From the NCBI GenBank assembly GCA_021826035.1, contig JAKBBE010000030.1, positions 1 through 20,192 on the forward strand: a stretch of DNA of 20,192 nt, written 5' to 3'. This document shows, one piece after another, positions 6,813 to 13,778 of the stretch; within the stretch, counting starts at the first letter, position 1, and every line of letters begins with the position of its first letter. This DNA comes from Pseudomonadota bacterium (lineage in GTDB: Bacteria; Pseudomonadota; Gammaproteobacteria; Steroidobacterales; Steroidobacteraceae). The translations under genes and the position numbers were made by a program. Under the pieces are notes generated by a model. That model was not told where the DNA came from, ran no database searches, and saw only the letters and a program-made list of their open reading frames with translations.

Positions 6813-7673
6813 TCAGCGCGCCGGACAGTAGCGGCTCGACACGCGCCAGCCGCTGCGATTGAGGAACTCCAGCGTCGGGCGCAACATGTGCGCCACCTGC
6901 GCGCGACGGTTCGGATTGGCCCGCGCCAGCGTCCGCCACTGCCGTGTCGGGGCGAGGCCGGCCCGTGCGTACGTTGCGGCCGACGGGAAATAAACATAGC
7001 GGGCATACAAGTCGATCGCGAACGACAGGACCGGCGCGAGCAGTGCGCGCAGCCAGGCCGGACAGCGCGCGGCGCTCTCCCGGCATTGTTCGCGCGCAAA
7101 TGCGCAATGCAGGGCCTCATCCCGCGTATGAATTGCAGCAATGCGATACACGACGGTGCTCAAGGTCGCCTCCTCGACGCCGCGCCGCAGGCGGCGATTC
7201 AGCTGATCCGGCAGCTCCTCGCCGATCACCACCATCGCCCAGAACAGCGCCGAGCGGCTCGAGAGCAGACCGCCCAACAGGTCGATCACACGCATGCCGG
7301 GTCCGCGCCGCGCGCTGGCCCCGAAGCCGCTGCGCTCGAGCAACTCGACGAACATCAGGCTGTGACCGGCCTCCTCGCGCAACTCGTGCAGAAAGCGGGC
7401 GCTGCGCCCGACATCGGCACAGCCGTGCGCAAGCCGCGCCAGGCGCGCCATGAACTGCGACTCCAGCCACAGACCCGCCTCGAGCAGGTGCACGTATTCC
7501 AGGTGGGAGAGGCGTTGACGCGCTCGCTCGTCCAGTTGCTCGAACTGGGGCACGCCGGCGAGCGAGAGCAGCTGCGGCGGCAACCACCAACACTCGAGGT
7601 CGACCGCCTGCCAGTCGATGCGCACCAGCGGATCCTCGTACCGGATCTGCGGCAATTCGGTTACGCTCGACAC
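6813..7673 (-). CDS. AurF-like non-heme diiron oxygenase
   Basis: This 286-residue protein resembles the p-aminobenzoate N-oxygenase AurF/diiron oxygenase family, helical enzymes that use two irons and O2 to oxidise amines or other substrates. Candidate iron ligands are Glu65 (LLEAGLW), Glu101 and His104 (ExxH in REEAGHS), Glu152 or Glu153 (GEE), and His182, Glu186 and His189 (HxxxExxH in HTRDEALH), which reproduce the AurF ligand order. The GTG start follows GAGGAG by six bases, and the N-terminal CWWLPP segment looks native. Its start lies 26 bp from that of the divergent luciferase-like gene, suggesting shared control. The substrate is unknown. An open frame continues upstream but is antisense to the neighbour. 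Confidence 0.85.
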   Translation of the reverse strand: MSSVTELPQIRYEDPLVRIDWQAVDLECWWLPPQLLSLAGVPQFEQLDERARQRLSHLEYVHLLEAGLWLESQFMARLARLAHGCADVGRSARFLHELREEAGHSLMFVELLERSGFGASARRGPGMRVIDLLGGLLSSRSALFWAMVVIGEELPDQLNRRLRRGVEEATLSTVVYRIAAIHTRDEALHCAFAREQCRESAARCPAWLRALLAPVLSFAIDLYARYVYFPSAATYARAGLAPTRQWRTLARANPNRRAQVAHMLRPTLEFLNRSGWRVSSRYCPAR

Positions 7674-7699
7674 GTCGGACTCCTCGGTGGGGAAACCGC

Positions 7700-8758
7700 G
7701 TGCTGCTCGACCTGTTCTACGAATTCGCCATGCCGCCGTGGCTCGCGCGCTCCGAGGCGCAGGCCTACGCCGATGCGCTCGAGCAGATCGAGCTCGCCGA
7801 CCGGCTCGGCTTTCACGGCGTCTGGCTGGTCGAGCACCATCTGATGCCCGGCTATTCGCATCTGTCCAAGCCCGACCTGGTGCTCGCCGCACTCGCGCGG
7901 CGTACTACGCGACTGCGACTCGGCCTGGGCGTGATCCCGCTGCCCTATCATCACCCGCTGCACGTCGCCGAGCGCATCGGCACGCTCGATGTGCTCTCGG
8001 GCGGGAGACTGGAGGTGGGTATCGGGCGCGGCTTCTCGCCGGATGAGTACGCCGCCTTCGGCGTCGAGCCGGCCGACAGCCGCTCGCGGGTCGAGGAATC
8101 GCTGGCCATCCTGCGCGCCTGCGCGGCGGACGCTCCGCTGACCCATCATGGGCGGCATTTTCGCCTCGACGCCGTGCAGGTCCTGCCCCGCCCGCTGCAG
8201 CGCCCCTATCCGCCGCTCTGGAGCGCCGCCGTGAGTCCGGAGACCTTCGAGTGGGCTGCGCGGGAGGGTCTGGGGGTGCTCGCCGGACCGTTCAAGCCCT
8301 GGGCGATGATCGCGGCCGATCTGCAGCGGTATCGACAGGCCTGGCGGGCCGATCAGGCGCCCCGCATCGGCATGACCGTTGCGCTGCTGTGCCTGCCCGA
8401 CCGCCGGCGCGCACGCGCGCTCGCCGCGCCGGCGCTGCGCTGGTCCTACAGTGAGTTGCTGCGCGTCACGGCGCCGGTCCTGGAGCGGCTGCTGCCGAGC
8501 TACGAGCACATGCATCAGCTGGGACGGTTCCGCCGCCTGTTCAAGCTCGGCGCACGGCTGAGTCTGCTCGAGCTCGCGGGCCTCGCCATCGTCGGCACCC
8601 CCGAGGAGTGCCTGGAGCGCATCGAGCGACTGCGCGCGGCAGGAGTGACGCATCTGCTCTGCTCCATCGGCGCCGGGGCGCTGCCGAATGATGTGGTGCG
8701 CGAATCGCTGCAGTGCATCGCGCGCGAGGTGCTGCCGAGGCTCGCCGGCGCGCGCTGA
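7700..8758 (+). CDS. Luciferase-like (LLM class) flavin-dependent monooxygenase
   Basis: This 352-residue protein is of the bacterial luciferase-like monooxygenase superfamily: TIM-barrel enzymes that take reduced FMN from a partner reductase and insert oxygen. Family features are LFYEFAMPPW at the start, the RLGFHGVWLVEHH segment (about residues 33-45), LGLGVIPLPYHHPLHVAERI, the LDVLSGGRLEVGIGRG box (about 95-110), and a C-terminal GTPEECLERIERL segment. The GTG start at 7700 has GGGGA seven bases upstream and keeps the first strand of the barrel. It is the only plus-strand gene right of the tRNA. Its stop is five bases from the convergent stop of the LipT-like gene. Some members (for example DmoA) act on organosulfur compounds, so a link to the sulfur locus is possible but only inferred. 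Confidence 0.88.
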   Translation: MLLDLFYEFAMPPWLARSEAQAYADALEQIELADRLGFHGVWLVEHHLMPGYSHLSKPDLVLAALARRTTRLRLGLGVIPLPYHHPLHVAERIGTLDVLSGGRLEVGIGRGFSPDEYAAFGVEPADSRSRVEESLAILRACAADAPLTHHGRHFRLDAVQVLPRPLQRPYPPLWSAAVSPETFEWAAREGLGVLAGPFKPWAMIAADLQRYRQAWRADQAPRIGMTVALLCLPDRRRARALAAPALRWSYSELLRVTAPVLERLLPSYEHMHQLGRFRRLFKLGARLSLLELAGLAIVGTPEECLERIERLRAAGVTHLLCSIGAGALPNDVVRESLQCIAREVLPRLAGAR

Positions 8759-8763
8759 GGGAC

Positions 8764-9858
8764 TCACGCCCAGTACTCCGGCGAGCTGATCCAGCCCCGG
8801 CGCAGGTTGCTGAGGCTCGCGCAGCGCAGCGTCTCGCGCCGATGCCGCTGCGCGCGCGCATAGGCGCCGTCGTACAGGTCGCCGAGCTCTTCCTCGAAAT
8901 CCTCCAACGCCAACCGCTGACCGGCGAGCCACCCTGAGACGGCCCGCCCGGCGAGCTCGCCGGAGCGCACGGCCGCCTCGATGCCGGCGCCGGTGACCGG
9001 GTTGGTCAGTCCGGCCGCATCGCCGGCAAGGGCCACCGGAACGGATCGCAGGCGTCCGCACGCGACCAGCCGACCGCCGACCGGAATCAGTCCCCCGGTG
9101 AGCGATGGTCGGCTCGCCGCACCGATCCGGCCCGCGGCCCGCAGTTCCGACTCGAGTCCCGCAAGTAGCGTCTTCAGCTCGCTGCGCATGGCGTAGTCCA
9201 CGCCGATTCCAAGGTTCGCTTCGCGGTCCTTGGGAAACAGCCACCCGTAGCCACCGCGGTAGGCGGCGCGCAGAAAGATGTCGGTGGCGTCGTACGTCGA
9301 GTTCAGGCGCACGGCTACCTGGCGCGCGACGACGAGTTCCCGGTTGACCCGGCCGATGGCAGCGCCCACCTGCGATCGTGGTCCGTCTGCTCCCACGATC
9401 ACCCGCGGCCTGAGCGTCTCGCCGCTCGAAAGCTGCACGCCGCCGTCGGCAGCCACACGGGTCACACTCACTCCGTGCACCAGGTGCGCGCCGCAGGCTG
9501 CGGCCCGAGCGGCGAGCTGCTGATCGAACAGCCGGCGCGAGATCATGCGCCCGGCGAAGCCGGCCGTGCTCTCTGGCACGTGATCCTCGACCCTCGTCAC
9601 CATCCGTCCAACGTCCTGAGCGGTGACTCCGCTCCAGTCGAACCCCTCGATGGTGAGCGCCGAGCAGACCAGCTCGGCACATTGAACCGGCTCCCCGATC
9701 GTCGTGCGTCGCTCGACGCCGAGCACCCGCCAGCCGTCCGCCGCCGCGACGGCGGCCGCCCGTGCACCGGCCGGACCGAGACCGACCACCAATACGTCAG
9801 GGCTTGCGCCGGTGAGCCCGCGCGGGTCGTCAGTCTGCTCTGGGGCGCCGGCGGACAT
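8764..9858 (-). CDS. lipT: Geranylgeranyl-reductase-type FAD oxidoreductase, LipT-like
   Basis: This 364-residue flavoprotein has an N-terminal Rossmann motif GLGPAG (residues 26-31), the CAE box with Cys60 (PVQCAELV), GADGPRSQVG (156-165), the YGWLFPK motif typical of geranylgeranyl-reductase-family enzymes (204-210), and the FAD-binding LAGDAAGLTNPVTGAG (278-291). In sHdr loci a member of this family, LipT, is associated with the LipS1/LipS2/sLpl lipoate assembly pathway and is thought to supply electrons. The symbol rests on this context plus the fold. It is last in the run, 18 bp after the ArsR-type gene. Without context it would be annotated only as an NAD(P)/FAD-dependent oxidoreductase. 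Confidence 0.8.
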   Translation of the reverse strand: MSAGAPEQTDDPRGLTGASPDVLVVGLGPAGARAAAVAAADGWRVLGVERRTTIGEPVQCAELVCSALTIEGFDWSGVTAQDVGRMVTRVEDHVPESTAGFAGRMISRRLFDQQLAARAAACGAHLVHGVSVTRVAADGGVQLSSGETLRPRVIVGADGPRSQVGAAIGRVNRELVVARQVAVRLNSTYDATDIFLRAAYRGGYGWLFPKDREANLGIGVDYAMRSELKTLLAGLESELRAAGRIGAASRPSLTGGLIPVGGRLVACGRLRSVPVALAGDAAGLTNPVTGAGIEAAVRSGELAGRAVSGWLAGQRLALEDFEEELGDLYDGAYARAQRHRRETLRCASLSNLRRGWISSPEYWA

Positions 9859-9876
9859 GGGCGCGCAGCCGGCTCT

Positions 9877-10248
9877 TCAGCGACACTTGGGACAAAACTG
9901 GTCGTGCAGCGTCTTGATCAGTTCCGCGACTTCCGGGCTCGCCAGTCCATAGAATACCGACTGGCCGTGGCGACGCGTGGTCACCACGTGATGCTTGCGC
10001 AGCAGCGCCAGATGCTGTGACACGGCAGATTGAGCCAACCCGACGACGCCGGTGAGCTGACTGACCGACTTCTCGCCTTCAGCGAGCTGGCAGACGAGCA
10101 TCAGACGCGCGCCGTTGGCAATGGCCTTGAGCACGTCCGAGACGCGATTCGCATTGGCCTGCATCTCGGCGAGCTGCTGCGGGTGCAGAACACCGACGAG
10201 AGGCACGGGATGACGCACTGCCGTCTTCGCTGCAGCCGAGCTCTTCAT
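9877..10248 (-). CDS. shdrR: ArsR-family sulfane-sulfur sensor, sHdrR-like repressor
   Basis: This 123-residue ArsR/SmtB-type winged-helix repressor has its recognition helix around SQLTGVVGLAQSAVSQHLAL (63-82) and the wing TTRRHGQSVFY (90-100). The metal-binding ELCVCDL motif is replaced by LMLVCQLAEGE with a single Cys53, and a C-terminal FCPKC carries Cys119 and Cys122. The 66-residue separation of Cys53 and Cys119 equals that of the persulfide-sensing pair in SqrR (Cys41/107), BigR (Cys42/108) and the reported sHdrR pair. In those, sulfane sulfur links the two Cys and releases DNA. Its ATG overlaps the lbpA stop (ATGA), implying translational coupling and autoregulation of the sulfur operon. 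Cys122 is an extra feature. An annotation as SoxR/BigR-like is the alternative. Confidence 0.85.
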   Translation of the reverse strand: MKSSAAAKTAVRHPVPLVGVLHPQQLAEMQANANRVSDVLKAIANGARLMLVCQLAEGEKSVSQLTGVVGLAQSAVSQHLALLRKHHVVTTRRHGQSVFYGLASPEVAELIKTLHDQFCPKCR

Positions 10249-10688
10249 GCCGCGCAGCCCGCAAAACCATCCGCAGCCATCTTCGCCTCATAGGGCGCGG
10301 CAACCGCTGTGCCCGGAATCAACGTGGGCTTGACCGCATCCCACGCATCGGGCTTGAGAATCAGCAGCCACCCCTTGCCGTACGGGTCATCATTGGCCAG
10401 CGAGGGCGTTGCGACCAGTGCCTCGTTGATCTGGACCACGGTGCCGCCGCTGGCGACTTTCGCAGGCCCGACCCATTTGCCGGACTCGATGGTCGCACAC
10501 GACTTGCCCGCCTTGACCTCCTTGCCGACCCCCTTGGGCGTAAACGCCACCAGGCGTCCGGCCATGGCCGTGGCCACCGCCGTCATACCGACCTTGACGT
10601 TGCCACCCTCGACTTCCTGGAACCAGATCTGATTCTGGACGTCGTATAACAGCTCATCCGGCAGATTGCAGCCGCGCACAGTGGCCAT
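10245..10688 (-). CDS. lbpA: Lipoate-binding protein LbpA (GcvH-like) of the sHdr system
   Basis: This 147-residue protein has the GcvH/lipoyl-domain fold. It begins VRGCNLPDELLYDVQNQIWF and carries the lipoylation site TIESGKWVG with Lys71. The C-terminal GKGWLLILKP segment is also GcvH-like. In sHdr-containing sulfur oxidisers LbpA is a dedicated lipoylated carrier, distinct from glycine-cleavage GcvH, and is required for sulfur oxidation. The position between hdrB2 and the regulator, plus lipoate ligase and LipS genes in the same run, supports this over glycine cleavage (no gcvT/gcvP here). GAGAGGG precedes the ATG by eight bases. Its stop overlaps the regulator start. Cys7, Cys64 and Cys145 are additional thiols. 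Confidence 0.95.
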   Translation of the reverse strand: MATVRGCNLPDELLYDVQNQIWFQEVEGGNVKVGMTAVATAMAGRLVAFTPKGVGKEVKAGKSCATIESGKWVGPAKVASGGTVVQINEALVATPSLANDDPYGKGWLLILKPDAWDAVKPTLIPGTAVAAPYEAKMAADGFAGCAA

Positions 10689-10730
10689 GAATTCAGCCCT
10701 CTCACAAGAAGATATCCCGTGACAGCCGGG

Positions 10731-11147
10731 TTACTCCCCTTGCGCGCGCAGCGGCCGCGACGCGCAGCAGAACTCCCCGAGCTGTCTGACCTGCATCTTG
10801 CCGGCGACGAACAGATACAGATGATTCGCGATCCGCGTCATCATCTGCGCCCGCGCGCCGGACTCCGGCCGACCGGGCTCCAATATTAGCAGATTGTAAT
10901 GGTAGACGAGCTCACGGCAAGTCTCGCGGCAGGCATTAAAGCTCGGCTCATCCTGCGCACCCTGCCGGTGCAGCGCGAGCAGCCTGAATCCCTCGCGCTG
11001 CTCCTGCGTCGGCGTGTGACCCTGTGCGCTGACCCAGTGCTCGAGGACCTGCTCACCGAGCCCGAGAAGCTCCGGCGCATCGGCCGCCGTCGGGTGGCCC
11101 TCGAGCAACCCCGTCAGCCGCGTCTCGATCTCGGCCAGAGCTCTCAT
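10731..11147 (-). CDS. Conserved sHdr-locus protein of unknown function with four Cys
   Basis: This 138-residue, mostly helical protein has no domain that I recognise. Notable are a CxxxC pair (Cys73, Cys77 in NACRETCREL), a vicinal pair Cys127-Cys128 (GEFCCAS), and a His/Tyr-rich centre (VYHYN, ANHLYLF). Its ATG overlaps the hdrB2 stop (ATGA), so it is translationally coupled to the Hdr-like subunits and sits 42 bp before lbpA. A small gene at the same place, between hdrB2 and lbpA, occurs in other sHdr loci as I recall them. The four cysteines could bind a cluster or metal or relay sulfur, but this is speculation. No signal peptide or membrane segment is seen. Confidence 0.75.
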   Translation of the reverse strand: MRALAEIETRLTGLLEGHPTAADAPELLGLGEQVLEHWVSAQGHTPTQEQREGFRLLALHRQGAQDEPSFNACRETCRELVYHYNLLILEPGRPESGARAQMMTRIANHLYLFVAGKMQVRQLGEFCCASRPLRAQGE

Positions 11148-12082
11148 GCAATGCCCCGGCTGCGCAGCGCGGCGAGTCCGTCGGAGACATTCTCCTGCAG
11201 GCCGACCTTGCGCGGGGACAGGCCGAGCGCGATACCGAGCAGCTGCGTGAAATAAATGATCTTGACCTGCGTCTTCTTGCCGAAGCGCTTCTCGGCGCGC
11301 ACCTGGTGCATCTCCAGGCCCGAGTGACAGGTCGGGCACTCGGTGGCGATCACCTCGGCGCCTGCCGCCTCAGCCGCCTGCAGGATGTTGAGCACGAGGC
11401 GCGTTGACATGTCGCTGTCGGAGAGCGTGTGCGCCCCGCCGCAGCAGGCGGTCTTCAGCGCAAACTCCACGTTCTCCGCGCCGGCGGCCGCCAGCAGATC
11501 GTCCATGAAATGCGGCTTGGAGGTCGACTCGCTCCCTGCTCCAGCGTCCTTTTCCGGGAAGATGTGCCGCGGCCGTGAGTACATGCACCCGTAGTAGTTA
11601 GCCACGCGTAGACCCTTCAATCCGCCACGGATGCGCTCGCGCAGTCCCTGCTCTCCGATCGCGCTCTTGATCCAATCGAGCGCATGGATGGTTTCGACCT
11701 GTCCGGCGCGGTAGGCGGTTTCCCCGGCTTTATCAGCGAGCTTGCCGACGACCTCGCGGCTCGCCTCGTCATGGGCCAGGTCGTACTCGGCCTTCTTGAG
11801 ATTGTGGTAGCAGCCATTGCACGGTGCCATCACGACGTCCATGCCCATCTCATTGGCCGTGAGCGCCATGATGCGCGCGGACAGGTAGGTCTGCACCTTC
11901 GGGTCGATGTTCTTGGCCTCCATCGCCCCGCAGCAGTTCCAGTTCGGTACCTCGACCAGGTCGAGCCCAAGCGCCTTGCCGAGCACCCGGGTCGAGCGAT
12001 CGTAGGCGTGTCCGGTTCCCTCAAGGGAGCAGCCGGGGTAGTAGGCGACCTTGCGGTACTTGTCGGCCTTGGCGTCGGACAT
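11144..12082 (-). CDS. shdrB2: sHdr complex subunit HdrB2 (two CCG domains)
   Basis: This 312-residue HdrB-type protein has two complete CCG cysteine motifs. The first is Cys18, Cys50-Cys51, Cys88, Cys91 (C-x31-CC-x36-CxxC). The second is Cys166, Cys213-Cys214, Cys249, Cys252. In methanogen HdrB such motifs hold non-cubane [4Fe-4S] clusters that split disulfides. Here the protein is expected to be part of the cytoplasmic sulfur-oxidising Hdr-like complex. Spacing is canonical in the first motif and longer in the second (x46 before CC) because of an insert around residues 175-192. It follows hdrC2 by 11 bp and overlaps the next gene by four bases. The ATG start places the first CCG Cys at the usual distance. 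Confidence 0.95.
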   Translation of the reverse strand: MSDAKADKYRKVAYYPGCSLEGTGHAYDRSTRVLGKALGLDLVEVPNWNCCGAMEAKNIDPKVQTYLSARIMALTANEMGMDVVMAPCNGCYHNLKKAEYDLAHDEASREVVGKLADKAGETAYRAGQVETIHALDWIKSAIGEQGLRERIRGGLKGLRVANYYGCMYSRPRHIFPEKDAGAGSESTSKPHFMDDLLAAAGAENVEFALKTACCGGAHTLSDSDMSTRLVLNILQAAEAAGAEVIATECPTCHSGLEMHQVRAEKRFGKKTQVKIIYFTQLLGIALGLSPRKVGLQENVSDGLAALRSRGIA

Positions 12083-12093
12083 AGTTGCTTTAC

Positions 12094-12873
12094 CTAACCG
12101 TGTGAGATGCCGGCCGCATCACGTCGCGCGCCGTCGATCAGTTCATCCAGGCCGAGTGCCCGCCGCTGGCGGGCGTGCTCTTCGGCAACATACTCGCGCA
12201 GCGCCGCCCGCGAGCGTCCCCAGCCGCGGGTACGCGGCGCCCGCAAGCCCGCCAGACCCAGCCGCACCAGCAGCCCGAGCGGCAGACGTCGCACCAGCCG
12301 CCGCCCCATCTCGAGCAGCCAGTCCTGCGCAAGCGCCTGCCCGGTGCGGCGGAAGAAGCGCTGAATGATCCGGCCCTCCTCGATCCGGCCACGCTCGATC
12401 ACCTGCTCGGTGAACTCCTCGTCGAAGATCATCGAGGGCGATTTACGGGTATGGCCTTTGAGCTCGAGCCAATGGCTGAGCGCCTTCATGACACCTTCCG
12501 GGGCGACGTCGCGCGGACAGGCGTAGGTGCACTTGTTGCACGAGACGCACTGCCAGATGATATCCCGGTCGCGCAGCAGCTCCGATTCCATCCCCATGCG
12601 CACCAGGTAGATCCAGTAGCGGGGATTGAAGTCCGGATTGACCGCATTTACCGTGCATGCGTTGGTGCATGAACCGCATTGCCAGCATCGATGGACGTGC
12701 TCTCCGCCGGGCAGCGCGGCGATCTCCTCCTGGAGCGCCTCGTTGTAGTCGGTCACCACCCGCGACTGGATGAACGTGCTCCAGTGCCCGGATACATCGA
12801 CGCCATCGACCACCAGCGTCTCATGCGTTTTGAGGTTCTCGGGGCGGATCAGCGATTTTTCGTGAATGGGCAT
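12094..12873 (-). CDS. shdrC2: sHdr complex subunit HdrC2 (two [4Fe-4S] ferredoxin motifs)
   Basis: This 259-residue HdrC-type electron-transfer subunit has two CxxCxxCxxxC motifs: Cys63, 66, 69, 73 (CWQCGSCTNAC) and Cys109, 112, 115, 119 (CVSCNKCTYACP). Each should bind a cubane [4Fe-4S] cluster. The first motif lacks the usual Pro after the fourth Cys (Thr instead). I chose MPIHEK as the start because TGAGG, formed by the preceding gene's stop codon, lies just upstream, and the longer open frame would add 21 unlikely residues overlapping the previous gene. The C-terminal third is Arg-rich and helical. It is paired with HdrB2 in the usual type I sHdr order. Confidence 0.93.
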   Translation of the reverse strand: MPIHEKSLIRPENLKTHETLVVDGVDVSGHWSTFIQSRVVTDYNEALQEEIAALPGGEHVHRCWQCGSCTNACTVNAVNPDFNPRYWIYLVRMGMESELLRDRDIIWQCVSCNKCTYACPRDVAPEGVMKALSHWLELKGHTRKSPSMIFDEEFTEQVIERGRIEEGRIIQRFFRRTGQALAQDWLLEMGRRLVRRLPLGLLVRLGLAGLRAPRTRGWGRSRAALREYVAEEHARQRRALGLDELIDGARRDAAGISHG

Positions 12874-12880
12874 CGGAACC

Positions 12881-13768
12881 TCAGTCAGGCAGACCTTGCG
12901 GTGTGTCCCCGCAGAGCACGAAGGCCTTGCCGTCAATGGTCTTCAGTCGCGTGCGCCCCGAGCCGGCACGCACGCCGTCGAGGCCGAGAAGCCGGCGGGT
13001 GTACTGCAGCGGGTCGTCCTCCGCGGCGAAGTCGGTACGCAGGTAGCTGCCGCCCTGCTCGCAGATGTACTCGGCGTACACCTGCGCGCAGAGCAGATCG
13101 ACGTAGTAGATGACGTCGCGGAAAAACCCGTTGTTGCTCAGGAATCCGCTCAGCTCCTCGCGCAGCGTGAGGAACGTCGTGTAGGTGTCCGGCACTTCGA
13201 TGCGCGCCGACTCGCCCTGCGGGTCGTGCCAGATCTCGCGCAGCGCACCGGTATTGGTCGCCACGTCCCACACCCAGCGGTTCATCAGCGGAAAGCGTTC
13301 CGGGTCGACGTTATGCAGGATCTCGACGGCAAGATCGCGGACCCAGCGGTCCCGCTCGCCGCGCACGAAATCGGTGCCGAAGGCGGCCACTTCGCGATCC
13401 GTCGAACCGGTATCCCCGATCACCCGCACCAGCCGCACGAGCGCATCCCGCAGCGCATCGAAGTCCGGTCGCTCGAGCCACGGGGCGATGCGCCGGCGCA
13501 CCGTCGCCATGAACGTGCACAGTCCTTTGAACGCCTCCGGTTCGAGTTCGGCCGCGCCCTCGCCCGCCGCGCCGAGTGCGTCGCGGAACATGGCGCTTTT
13601 GAGCTTGACCGCCTGTACGTAGCGCTCGATGCCACCGTGTGGTTCGCATCCGGCCGTGAGGCGTGCGAGGCTGGCCTCGAGTCTCGGGCCGCTGAGTTCC
13701 AGCCGCACCGGCACGGGTTGCGGTTGCGGTTGCGGTTGCGCGCCACGTTGTGCCAGCCAACGCGCCAT
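12881..13768 (-). CDS. sHdr-locus conserved protein (sHdr-Hyp) between hdrA and hdrC2
   Basis: This 295-residue protein lies at the position of the conserved 'hyp' gene of type I sHdr clusters (C1-B1-A-hyp-C2-B2). I recognise it by place, length and the family-like C-terminal half (PERFPLMNRWVWDVATNTGA, SNNGFFRDVIYYVDLLCAQV). No cofactor motif or membrane helix is visible. Its few Cys residues are scattered. Its biochemical role is unknown. The N-terminus carries an expanded QPQPQPQP run from a hexanucleotide repeat. The ATG at 13766-13768 has GAGGG seven bases upstream, ten bases after the hdrA stop. The upstream extension of this frame is antisense-like shadow. Confidence 0.85.
   Translation of the reverse strand: MARWLAQRGAQPQPQPQPVPVRLELSGPRLEASLARLTAGCEPHGGIERYVQAVKLKSAMFRDALGAAGEGAAELEPEAFKGLCTFMATVRRRIAPWLERPDFDALRDALVRLVRVIGDTGSTDREVAAFGTDFVRGERDRWVRDLAVEILHNVDPERFPLMNRWVWDVATNTGALREIWHDPQGESARIEVPDTYTTFLTLREELSGFLSNNGFFRDVIYYVDLLCAQVYAEYICEQGGSYLRTDFAAEDDPLQYTRRLLGLDGVRAGSGRTRLKTIDGKAFVLCGDTPQGLPD
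13716..13739. repeat. Hexanucleotide microsatellite (GGTTGC)x4
   Basis: Four perfect tandem copies of GGTTGC near the 5' end of the sHdr-Hyp gene encode alternating Gln-Pro on the minus strand. As the unit is six bases, copy-number change would lengthen or shorten the linker without a frameshift. Confidence 0.8.
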
Positions 13769-13778
13769 GCTCTGGCCC

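Noticed and set aside
6333..7844. 503-codon plus-strand frame
   Set aside because: Overlaps two real minus-strand genes with clear catalytic motifs and shows no domain itself.
8754..8768. Shared bidirectional terminator between the convergent luciferase-like and LipT-like genes
   Set aside because: Only five bases separate the stops and no stem-loop with a T-tract was seen there.
7661..9682. 673-codon minus-strand frame
   Set aside because: Runs antisense through the luciferase-like gene and out of frame through the LipT-like gene; shadow of both.
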